A DNA stretch of 24,152 nucleotides, taken from Bacillota bacterium (GTDB lineage Bacteria; Bacillota; Negativicutes; Sporomusales; UBA7701). Under the pieces are notes generated by a model. The model was not told the DNA's origin. It was given only the letters and a program-made list of their open reading frames with translations, and did not search any database. The stretch covers positions 1 to 24,152 of the forward strand of contig JAEZLU010000246.1 in the NCBI GenBank assembly GCA_023415075.1. The letters run 5' to 3'. Shown here piece after piece: positions 1-5,226 of the stretch. Every line of letters starts with the position of its first letter. The first letter of the stretch is position 1. Position numbers and translations under genes: made by a program.

Positions 1-112
1 CGTAGCCAAGGCTGCCGAGAAAAAGCGCCAGGCCGCCGATGAGGAGAATTCGTTGACTTGTCACAGATGCCTCCGCCAATCGGTTTTCTTCTAAAGTTCC
101 CAAATCCGCCAT
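1..112 (-). CDS. N-terminal start of an unidentified membrane protein (partial)
   Basis: Reading the minus strand from an ATG at 112 gives 37 residues without a stop before the window edge. A polar N-terminus (MADLGTLEENRLAEASV) is followed by a hydrophobic stretch around residues 22-37 (ILLIGGLALFLGSLGY), which looks like the start of a first transmembrane helix. The family cannot be told from this much. No clear Shine-Dalgarno sequence is visible, because the region just upstream is a GC-rich palindrome (about 122-149). The gene would be divergent from the small gene at 191. Its existence rests on the open frame and the plausible membrane-protein start only. Confidence 0.5.
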   Translation of the reverse strand, partial: MADLGTLEENRLAEASVTSQRILLIGGLALFLGSLGY

Positions 113-121
113 TTTTATGCC

Positions 122-149
122 GCCGGCCGGCCGGCACGTCGGCCGGGCT
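122..149. repeat. GC-rich inverted repeat between divergent genes
   Basis: GCCGGCCG and CGGCCGGG face each other around a short centre (GCACGT) and can form a strong hairpin. There is no T-run on either side, so it is not a typical terminator. It lies in the 5' region of the leftward gene that starts at 112. Function unknown. Confidence 0.4.
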
Positions 150-190
150 TCAATCATACTATGTAGTAGATGATACGGGGAGGTATGACG

Positions 191-403
191 ATGGGTTTTC
201 ATACGCGGAACAAGGTTCGGGCTTCGATTTATGATAAAGTCATCAAGCAGGCCCTGGGCCTGCTCCGTCAGGAGCTGGCGCCGCTGCAAAGCGGCCAGCA
301 GGCACTCATGGCCCAGACCGAAAAAATCAACGATGGGGTCCGCAAGCTGCTGGTCAGCGTCGGCCCGCGCGAGGAAGGTGGCCAGGAAAACGGCCGGGAA
401 TAA
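191..403 (+). CDS. Small hypothetical protein, 70 aa
   Basis: I do not recognise the family. The ATG at 191 is chosen because GGGGAGG at 177-183 lies 7 bases upstream. The in-frame ATGs at 170 and 185 are before or too close to that site. The 70-residue product is hydrophilic and probably helical: a basic start (GFHTRNKVRASIYDKVIKQA), a leucine/glutamine-rich middle that could form a short coiled coil (LLRQELAPLQSGQQALMAQ), and a charged Gly/Glu-rich tail. There is no signal peptide, membrane segment or cysteine. It is transcribed alone and ends four bases before a strong hairpin terminator. The good ribosome site and terminator support a real gene. Confidence 0.6.
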   Translation: MGFHTRNKVRASIYDKVIKQALGLLRQELAPLQSGQQALMAQTEKINDGVRKLLVSVGPREEGGQENGRE

Positions 404-406
404 CGC

Positions 407-441
407 AAAAGGAGATACATCCTACGATGTATCTCCTTTTT
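407..441. terminator. Perfect 15-bp hairpin, bidirectional terminator (copy 1)
   Basis: AAAAGGAGATACATC (407-421) and its exact reverse complement (426-440) flank a CTAC loop, and the T-run continues to 441. It terminates the small gene ending at 403 and could work in both directions. A second, nearly identical hairpin lies at 642-671. Confidence 0.8.
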
Positions 442-457
442 GAGTGTAGACAAACCC

Positions 458-641
458 AGGCTGGCGAGAAAGGTCCAGATGCAAGGCGCACCGGAAAAGC
501 GCGCCACCGTTGCCTCCGCGACTAATTTGTGCATACCACTTTGCAAAGGCTCGGTTTAACAGCATCGGCCGCGTACTGCGGGACGTACGCAAGTAAGCGC
601 TTTGAGGAGCAACGCCGCAGATGGGCCTTTATCGACAGCCT
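458..641. repeat. Non-coding palindromic repeat element (MITE/REP-like) with imperfect terminal inverted repeats
   Basis: Bases 458-480 (beginning AGGCTG) match the reverse complement of 619-641 at 18 of 23 positions. Similarity between the two ends seems to continue inward: both run on with TGC, GGCG and AAAGCGC blocks. The middle holds smaller hairpins, for example GCGTAC (571-576) with GTACGC (585-590) and GGCGC (485-489) with GCGCC (501-505). No convincing gene is present. The design (about 180 bp, palindromic ends, no transposase) fits a non-autonomous mobile element or a dispersed palindromic repeat. Similar AGGCTG-ended palindromes are, from memory, scattered in several anaerobe genomes, but I could not verify this. 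Confidence 0.6.
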
Positions 642-671
642 AAGGAGATACATCCTATGATGTATCTCCTT
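642..671. terminator. 13-bp hairpin (copy 2 of the 407-440 hairpin)
   Basis: AAGGAGATACATC (642-654) pairs with GATGTATCTCCTT (659-671) around a CTAT loop. It is the same sequence as copy 1 apart from one loop base and the flanks. On the minus strand it begins inside the TAA stop codon (673-671) of the peptidase-MA gene, so it probably serves as that gene's terminator, although no good T-run follows. Copy 1, farther downstream, would give the T-run. Confidence 0.6.
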
Positions 672-1513
672 TACATATTAGCTCTTGCCCAGCGGGGCCA
701 GGCGACGTTAAAGCTGTCGTAGTCCATCCCCAGCGAGGTGGCGATGGCGTCCGCCATGCTGCGGCCGGCAGTCAGCAGGCTGATAACCTGACGCAGTTTA
801 TCCTCACCGTGGACTTCGGCGATATAGCGGACGGCCGCCAGCGACTCGCGATAGGCAAGCGCCTGGTTGGGCAGACTGTCGAAGCTTTTATCAAGTTGAC
901 TCATCGGGTAAAGCTGGCCCTGAAGCGAGTTATTGGCAGTCTGCCATTCATAGCCGTTTATCTGATACTCCTCGTACTGGGCCAGTCCCTCGGTGAACCA
1001 GCGCGGGTAATTGCCGCGGGTCAGATGGTCGAGCACAAGGTGAGTGAACTCGTGAACCATCGGCCCGGAGCGAATAAAGCTGTCGGCGGTCGTGTCCTTC
1101 AGCCAGACGTGAGGCGAGAGGACCTGGATCACGCCGCCCCAGTACACGCCCATGGCGCTCTGGTCGCCCGACCAGCCGAAGTTTCGGTTGAGCTCGCTAC
1201 GGCTCCGGTTGATAATGATGATGGTTTTGCCCTCAGGCGTATAGCCGAGCCCCTGAGTGACCGGCTGATAAGCCGCCTCGGCCGCCTGGGCCACGATGGC
1301 CACCGTGTCGGCGTCCTGCTCGGCGTACTTTATCGTAAAGTGTGGGGTTTCGGTCGCCGCCAGGTTACGGGTCTGGTAATCCATTTTAGCGGCCGCGGCC
1401 TCGCGGATAAGCGGGTAAAACCGCATTCCGAGTCTCGAATCCGGCTGGGTTACTAAAAATACTGCCGCCGCGAGGGCGACAAGTAGAGTAAATTCGATTA
1501 TCATCTTGCGCAT
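671..1513 (-). CDS. Membrane-anchored peptidase MA-family metallohydrolase, 280 aa
   Basis: A gluzincin-type zinc metalloprotease domain protein. The ATG at 1513 is chosen because GGGAGG lies just upstream and because a clear promoter (-10 at 1550-1555) lies downstream of the alternative in-frame start at 1573. Residues 4-21 (MIIEFTLLVALAAAVFLV) form an N-terminal membrane anchor or signal peptide, so the domain is extracytoplasmic. The zinc site is HEFTH (His154, Glu155, His158), followed by WFTEGLAQY with the likely third ligand Glu175, which is the pattern of the peptidase-MA-like family. The substrate is unknown, and roles at the cell surface or in the spore envelope are only possible. 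It is a single gene with its own promoter, downstream of deoC on the same strand. Confidence 0.85.
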   Translation of the reverse strand: MRKMIIEFTLLVALAAAVFLVTQPDSRLGMRFYPLIREAAAAKMDYQTRNLAATETPHFTIKYAEQDADTVAIVAQAAEAAYQPVTQGLGYTPEGKTIIIINRSRSELNRNFGWSGDQSAMGVYWGGVIQVLSPHVWLKDTTADSFIRSGPMVHEFTHLVLDHLTRGNYPRWFTEGLAQYEEYQINGYEWQTANNSLQGQLYPMSQLDKSFDSLPNQALAYRESLAAVRYIAEVHGEDKLRQVISLLTAGRSMADAIATSLGMDYDSFNVAWPRWARANM

Positions 1514-1549
1514 GGACCTCCCTCCCCTCTTTGTGCTTACAGGTCTCCC

Positions 1550-1578
1550 ATTATAGCACAGGGGGTGGTCCATGACTA
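1550..1578 (-). promoter_or_regulatory. Extended -10 sigma-A promoter for the peptidase-MA gene
   Basis: On the minus strand, TAGTCA (1578-1573) and TGC-TATAAT (1558-1550) are separated by 17 bases, giving a start of transcription near 1543 and a leader of about 30 bases. The TGCTATAAT core recurs at two other promoters in the window. Confidence 0.7.
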
Positions 1579-1595
1579 TCGGTATTTTATGTTAA

Positions 1596-2234
1596 CTACT
1601 TAATGAGGGTAAGGCCGGCACTTGTCCCAAGGCGGGTGGCCCCGGCAGCCAGCATTGCTTCGGCCTGCTGGCGGGTCCGGATACCGCCCGAAGCTTTGAC
1701 GCCGGCCTGGCCGGCAACTGCCCCGGCCAGCAGACGGACATCCTCGACGGTGGCCCCGCCGGCGGCAAAGCCGGTCGAAGTTTTGACATAATGGGCGCCG
1801 GCGGCAATGGCAGCCTCACAGGCCCGCAGCTTTTCCTCTTCGGCCAGCAAAGTTGTCTCAAGGATAACTTTGACGGTTTTGCCCTCAGCCGCCGCCACCA
1901 CAGCGCGGATATCGTCGGTGACGGCCTGCCACTGGCCGGCCCGGGCGGCGCCGATGTTCATGACCATGTCGAGTTCATCGGCCTTGCGGAGAATGGCGGC
2001 GCCAGCCTCGGCCACTTTTATGGCGGTGAAGGTGGCTCCCAAGGGAAAGCCGATGACGGTGGCGACGTTGACGCCACTGCCTGCCAGCAGATGGGCGGCC
2101 AGATCTACATAAACCGGGTTGACGCAGACGGCGGCGAAGCCGGCCTCGGCTGCCTCGGTACACAGCCTGGCAATATCCTCGGGGGTGGCATCGGCTTTCA
2201 GCAGAGTGTGGTCGATATATTTGGCAATTTCCAT
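1596..2234 (-). CDS. deoC: Deoxyribose-phosphate aldolase, 212 aa
   Basis: Cytoplasmic class I aldolase that cleaves 2-deoxyribose-5-phosphate to glyceraldehyde-3-phosphate and acetaldehyde in deoxynucleoside salvage. The family signatures are present in order: IDHTLLKADAT at the start, VCVNPVYV (about 36-43), VIGFPLG (60-66), ELDMVMNIG with Asp89, YVKTSTGF with the Schiff-base Lys151, and VKASGGIRT with Lys180. These match the catalytic Asp/Lys/Lys set of the family. The length is typical of the short bacterial form. The ATG at 2234 has AGGAGGG six bases upstream. It is not accompanied by other deo genes. It follows perR on the same strand but is separated from it by a terminator. Confidence 0.97.
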   Translation of the reverse strand: MEIAKYIDHTLLKADATPEDIARLCTEAAEAGFAAVCVNPVYVDLAAHLLAGSGVNVATVIGFPLGATFTAIKVAEAGAAILRKADELDMVMNIGAARAGQWQAVTDDIRAVVAAAEGKTVKVILETTLLAEEEKLRACEAAIAAGAHYVKTSTGFAAGGATVEDVRLLAGAVAGQAGVKASGGIRTRQQAEAMLAAGATRLGTSAGLTLIK

Positions 2235-2293
2235 TGATAGCCCTCCTTTTTCGGGCTAGTATTCGGCAGGCGGTCCCGGCTTTCCTGTGCAGC

Positions 2294-2324
2294 AAAAGAA
2301 AAACCCCGACAGGAGCCGGGGTTT
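2294..2324 (-). terminator. Intrinsic terminator of perR
   Basis: AAACCCCG (2301-2308) pairs with CGGGGTTT (2317-2324). Read on the minus strand the hairpin is followed by TTTTTCTTTT. It lies about 30 bases after the perR stop and separates it from deoC. Confidence 0.85.
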
Positions 2325-2354
2325 GGGTTTGGCGTGATTTGATTTTGCGCGATT

Positions 2355-2789
2355 TTAGTGAGTTGGCTTGTTCTGGCAGGCTGGGCAGACGCCATAGAAA
2401 TAAAACTGTTGGCCAGTCAGGCGATAGGCCGTCTTGCGGGCCACTTCGCCTACGAAAGCACCGGTGTTGACCTCATGCAGGTCGTCCACCCGGCCACACT
2501 GCAGGCAGCGGATATGCGGATGCATACTGGTGTCGGCGTCATAGCGGAAGCTGTCCTCGCCGGCGTTGAGAACCTGAATGAGCCCAATCTCTTTAAGGAT
2601 CTCCACCGTCTTATAAACAGTGGCCAGACTCATTGTCGGATATGTCGGCTGAAGTTGATTAAAAATCATTTCTGCACTGGGGTGGGCTTTGCTGGCGGCC
2701 AATACCTTGAAGATGGCCAGCCGCTGCGGTGTGACCTTAAAGCCCTTGTCCCGCAGAAGCGCGGTTATCCTGTTGTCCACAGATAACAC
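2355..2789 (-). CDS. perR: PerR-type peroxide-responsive repressor (Fur superfamily), 144 aa
   Basis: DNA-binding metalloregulator that in Bacillus senses H2O2 through iron-catalysed oxidation of its histidine ligands. The N-terminal winged helix includes KVTPQRLAIFKVL and TMSLATVYKTVEIL. The regulatory-site residues all line up with B. subtilis PerR with a shift of one: His36, Asp84, His90, His92 and Asp103. The aspartate at the last position is the PerR-like, not Fur-like, residue. Structural zinc is held by two CxxC pairs, Cys95/Cys98 and Cys135/Cys138. The start is a GTG at 2789 with GGGAAG just upstream. A GTG three codons later (2780) is also possible. A Per-box-like palindrome lies upstream, which suggests autoregulation. 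Target genes are not visible nearby. Confidence 0.88.
   Translation of the reverse strand: MLSVDNRITALLRDKGFKVTPQRLAIFKVLAASKAHPSAEMIFNQLQPTYPTMSLATVYKTVEILKEIGLIQVLNAGEDSFRYDADTSMHPHIRCLQCGRVDDLHEVNTGAFVGEVARKTAYRLTGQQFYFYGVCPACQNKPTH
2763..2787. promoter_or_regulatory. Possible second regulator half-site pair over the perR start
   Basis: GTTATC (2764-2769) and GATAAC (2782-2787) form an inverted repeat with a 12-base gap over the first codons of perR. The same GATAA/TTATC half-sites form the palindrome at 2818-2832. This may be chance in coding sequence. Confidence 0.25.
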
Positions 2790-2817
2790 CTACTTCCCAA
2801 AAATCCTGCAAAGCAAC

Positions 2818-2832
2818 GGATAATAGTTATCC
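2818..2832. promoter_or_regulatory. Per-box-like operator upstream of perR
   Basis: GGATAATAGTTATCC is a palindrome with perfect 6-bp arms and the 7-1-7 geometry of Per/Fur boxes. It matches the Bacillus Per-box consensus (TTATAATNATTATAA) at 10 of 14 defined positions. It lies about 30 bases upstream of the perR start and contains a GATAAT that could be the -10 element, so binding would block transcription. Confidence 0.6.
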
Positions 2833-2892
2833 ATTTAAACTTATTTTTAATTTTACAGAATGCGGGAAGCGGTGTCAAGTCCCGGGTGCAAA

Positions 2893-2920
2893 AATAATCC
2901 CGCGGTCCTAGTCCGCGGGA
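2893..2920 (-). terminator. Intrinsic terminator of the spore-coat operon
   Basis: TCCCGCGG (2898-2905) pairs with CCGCGGGA (2913-2920). On the minus strand it is followed by a T-rich run (TTATTTTT). It lies 9 bases after the stop of the CotF-like gene. Confidence 0.85.
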
Positions 2921-2928
2921 CTTTGGTA

Positions 2929-3261
2929 CTATTGCATGCTTTGCTGCTGCGACTGGCCGCTGAATTTGCTCTGGGCCTGGGAAATGTCCTGTGGGCTGGC
3001 GTTTTTGACGTTGTAATAGCCTTTCTGCTGCATGTAGTCGTATATCTGCTTTTCCTGGCTATAAACGTCGCCAAGGATTGTCATGTAGTCGCGCCTAAGT
3101 TGCTCGCTGGTTGCTTCCTGAATGTAAGTGTTGAGCGAGGACGCAAGATGCTTCGATTCGTTGAGGCAGACCTGCAAAATGTCGCGGTCGGATATTTGCA
3201 TGCCTTGCCCGCTCAGCTGTCCCTGCTGGCTTTTTTGGCTTTGTCCCGACATTTGTACCAC
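2929..3261 (-). CDS. CotF-family spore coat protein, 110 aa
   Basis: Likely structural or assembly protein of the endospore coat. The central region (about residues 24-88, from SDRDILQVCLNESKHLASS through DYMTILGDVYSQEKQIYDYM to QQKGYYNVKNAS) has the CotF pattern: an early DRDIL motif, two long helices and a QQKGYY ending. Both ends are Gln/Ser/Gly-rich low-complexity sequence. The GTG at 3261 is preferred because GAGGTGA lies six bases upstream. A downstream in-frame ATG (codon 4) is less well placed. It is the second gene of a two-gene operon, 11 bases after its partner. It is expected to be expressed in the mother cell during sporulation. I did not find a confident sporulation promoter. 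Confidence 0.85.
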   Translation of the reverse strand: MVQMSGQSQKSQQGQLSGQGMQISDRDILQVCLNESKHLASSLNTYIQEATSEQLRRDYMTILGDVYSQEKQIYDYMQQKGYYNVKNASPQDISQAQSKFSGQSQQQSMQ

Positions 3262-3272
3262 AAGTTGTCACC

Positions 3273-3470
3273 TCACTGTAGATTTTGTCCTGCGCTGAGT
3301 TGTTTGCTGATGGTTTGGAAGTTTTGCTGATTTTTCTGGGCAATCTGCTGGAGAAGTTGCTTGGCCTGGTTGTCCTGGAGCTGATTGGCAAAGTGATTAA
3401 AGGTTTTGACACAGGATTGTTCAATGGTCAGGAAGTCTTCCAGCTGCATCAATTCTTTGGCTGATAGCAT
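3273..3470 (-). CDS. Small CotF-associated spore coat-like protein, 65 aa
   Basis: A small, Gln- and Asn-rich, all-helical protein (MLSAKELMQLEDFLTIEQ, then KTFNHFANQLQDNQAKQLL and a QQNFQTISKQL tail). Such short proteins commonly precede CotF-like genes in anaerobic spore formers and are annotated as spore coat proteins. The assignment here rests on this context and on the shared helical style. The ATG at 3470 is preferred over the one at 3476, because AAGGGGGGA is 8 bases from the former but almost touches the latter. One cysteine is present. It is first in an operon with the CotF-like gene. Confidence 0.7.
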   Translation of the reverse strand: MLSAKELMQLEDFLTIEQSCVKTFNHFANQLQDNQAKQLLQQIAQKNQQNFQTISKQLSAGQNLQ

Positions 3471-3476
3471 TTTCAT

Positions 3477-3740
3477 TCCCCCCTTTCGCTGATGCCAAGA
3501 ATAGGATGTGCTGCCAGGGGGAAAATATGCGCTTTTTTGCCAGGTCAGGCGGCAAATTCTAGGCTTTAGCCACCGGCGGCCGCTTGCCCTCGCCGGGGAC
3601 TCGCCTTAATATGAGACTAAAGTCCCAGAAAAACGGGACGATCAGCAATTCCTGGCAAATGCCGCGCGCTATATAATTAGAATATGACTACAAATGCGGC
3701 TTTTGGGGCGAACGATTTCAGCGACGGGGAGGTGGACAGG
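3477..3740. other. Divergent intergenic region with a small hairpin leader
   Basis: About 260 bases between the coat operon (-) and the HD-GYP gene (+). It contains a GC-rich stretch at 3571-3600, a small hairpin (GTCCC at 3622-3626, GGGAC at 3635-3639, A-rich loop) and a -10-like TATAAT at 3672-3677. CATATTTT on the minus strand (about 3519-3526) resembles a mother-cell sigma factor -10 box, but no matching -35 is at the right distance. No further gene is visible. Confidence 0.4.
3649..3677 (+). promoter_or_regulatory. Candidate promoter of the HD-GYP gene
   Basis: TATAAT (3672-3677) is preceded after 17 bases by TTCCTG (3649-3654), a weak -35. Transcription would start near 3684, leaving a leader of about 57 bases before the ATG at 3741. 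Confidence 0.5.
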
Positions 3741-4754
3741 ATGCGGATTGACGATGTCGGCGCCGGTATGGTTCTTCAGCAGGATGTGGTTGACGAACGT
3801 GGCAATCTGTTGTTGGAAAAAGGCATAACTCTTACCAGAACGTATATCGCCCGCCTTAAGCGTCTTGGCATTGCCTCGGTCAGTATCACCGACCCCTATG
3901 CGGAGTCGCTCCGGCAGACAAAGGCAATAAGCCCCCAGCTCCGCAGCGAGCTTATCGAGTGTTTCAGCGAACTGTTCCGCATGAAGGCTTCGGATATTTT
4001 GAATTTCCGGCCGCCGGCTGCTCACCTGGATAAACTCAATGCGACGATTGACAAGGTCATACGAGAAGCCGCCAGCCAACTTGACCAGATTGTGAACATT
4101 CAGGTACGTGAGCCAAGCGCGGACGAGACCCAGCATGCCGCCAACGTCTGCATTTTGTCGGTCATCACTGGCCTCTACCTCAAGTTTGAGCAGCCGACCT
4201 TACGCGAATTGGCCCTTGGCGCCCTCCTTCACGACCTTGGCAAGTCGATGCTGCCGTTGGGCGACCTCGACAAAGCCTTTCTCCATACTGTCTACGGCCG
4301 CGAGCTTCTTCTCAGGAGCAACCTGGGAAAAGTCGTAACCCGGATCGCCGCCGAGCATCACGAGGCTTTCGATGGCACGGGTCACCCCAAAGGTTTGACT
4401 GCCAAGGACCTCCATCCGTTGTCCCGCCTGGTGGCAATAACCAATTATTTCGATATCGCCGTTACCGCAAGCGATTACGACGGCACGCCGCGGCAGGAAA
4501 TTATCGAGAAGATGATGGCGGCCGGCAACACGTATTTCGACCTTAACCTTTTGCGAGCTTTCTTCAACACGGTGGCCATTTTCCCGGTTGGCAGCCTGGT
4601 CAGGCTGAACAACGGCCAGACGGCCTATGTAATCAATAACCGCATCCACTTCCCTCTGCGGCCGGTGGTCAGGGTTATCGAGGATTACGGCCACACCGAC
4701 ATCGATCTTGTTCTCAAGCCGAATATTACGATTACCGGCCTGATCGCCGGCTAA
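3741..4754 (+). CDS. HD-GYP domain protein, probable c-di-GMP phosphodiesterase, 337 aa
   Basis: Metal-dependent phosphohydrolase expected to hydrolyse cyclic di-GMP. The ATG at 3741 is chosen over an in-frame ATG at 3684, because GGGGAGG stands 7-9 bases upstream and the product then begins MRIDDVGAGMVLQQDVVDERGN, the usual start of this family. An N-terminal module (1-110) precedes the HD-GYP core. The core shows His132, the HD pair His164-Asp165 in LLHDLGK, His182, and EHHEAFDGTGHP at 205-216, so the GYP triplet reads GHP. About 90 residues follow, ending in a small beta-rich domain (GSLVRLNNGQTAYVINN), as in related proteins. It is soluble with no sensor domain, and transcribed alone. Confidence 0.9.
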   Translation: MRIDDVGAGMVLQQDVVDERGNLLLEKGITLTRTYIARLKRLGIASVSITDPYAESLRQTKAISPQLRSELIECFSELFRMKASDILNFRPPAAHLDKLNATIDKVIREAASQLDQIVNIQVREPSADETQHAANVCILSVITGLYLKFEQPTLRELALGALLHDLGKSMLPLGDLDKAFLHTVYGRELLLRSNLGKVVTRIAAEHHEAFDGTGHPKGLTAKDLHPLSRLVAITNYFDIAVTASDYDGTPRQEIIEKMMAAGNTYFDLNLLRAFFNTVAIFPVGSLVRLNNGQTAYVINNRIHFPLRPVVRVIEDYGHTDIDLVLKPNITITGLIAG

Positions 4755-4768
4755 GTTTATGAAAGAGA

Positions 4769-4796
4769 GAGCCCCGCTTCAACTGAAGCGGGGCTC
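4769..4796. terminator. Strong bidirectional terminator
   Basis: A perfect 13-bp stem (4769-4781 with 4784-4796, GAGCCCCGCTTCA) lies between the converging HD-GYP gene and the small membrane protein gene. A short GTTGTTT tract follows on the plus strand. Confidence 0.8.
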
Positions 4797-4813
4797 GTTG
4801 TTTGCCGGCCGCC

Positions 4814-5167
4814 TTACGGCAGGTGTCCTTGCCGTTTGGCGCTTTCGTAGATAAGTTTCTTGGCCGAGATAAGGACACCGACCAGCAGCCAGAACGCCCA
4901 GTACATAAGGATGAGCGGATAGCTGAGGGTAAAGCTTGCCCCGGCCAGGGCAAAGAAGGGTTTGAGCACCAGGAACCAGGCGGTCAGGCCGGTCCCGAGC
5001 GAAAATATGAAGATACAAAGAGCCGCCAGGCAGGGATTGTTCCGTCTTAAAGCCAGCTTCCCGCCCCGGTCGCCGACCAGGACCATGCAGGCAATAAGCA
5101 CTATCGCCGCCAGAAAAGGTTGGGCTATCCCAAAACCGCCGACCAAGCTGTTCCAGAAAGCTTGCAT
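4814..5167 (-). CDS. Small integral membrane protein of unknown function, 117 aa
   Basis: I do not recognise the family. The protein has about three or four transmembrane segments: around residues 9-31 (GGFGIAQPFLAAIVLIACMV), 46-69 (LAALCIFIFSLGTGLTAWFL), 71-98 (ALAGASFTLSYPLILMYWAF) and possibly an extension into WLLVGVLISA. A short basic loop (GDRGGKLALRRNN) lies between the first two, and the C-terminus is basic. This charge pattern suggests a cytoplasmic loop and tail. The ATG at 5167 has a GGGGGTGG sequence upstream. It lies 59 bases downstream of the MATE gene on the same strand, so co-transcription is possible. Overlapping alternative frames are not hydrophobic and look non-coding. Confidence 0.65.
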   Translation of the reverse strand: MQAFWNSLVGGFGIAQPFLAAIVLIACMVLVGDRGGKLALRRNNPCLAALCIFIFSLGTGLTAWFLVLKPFFALAGASFTLSYPLILMYWAFWLLVGVLISAKKLIYESAKRQGHLP

Positions 5168-5226
5168 GCCGCCACCCCCACATATTTGTACTACTTGTTA
5201 TATATTGAGGGCTCAGGCATAATATG

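Noticed and set aside
1514..1573. Longer N-terminus for the peptidase-MA protein (start at 1573)
   Set aside because: The promoter -10 (1550-1555) lies downstream of that start, and the best ribosome site serves the ATG at 1513.
1791..2237. Plus-strand open frame opposite deoC
   Set aside because: Antisense shadow. deoC has all catalytic residues and a perfect ribosome site.
3477..3560. Sporulation-sigma promoter of the coat operon
   Set aside because: CATATTTT resembles a sigma-K -10, but no matching -35 stands at the required distance.
3477..3740. A c-di-GMP riboswitch in front of the HD-GYP gene
   Set aside because: Fragments such as GGCAAA and AGCCACCGG are present, but the conserved core (GGGACGCAAAGCC after GGCAAACC, in order) and its hairpins are not.
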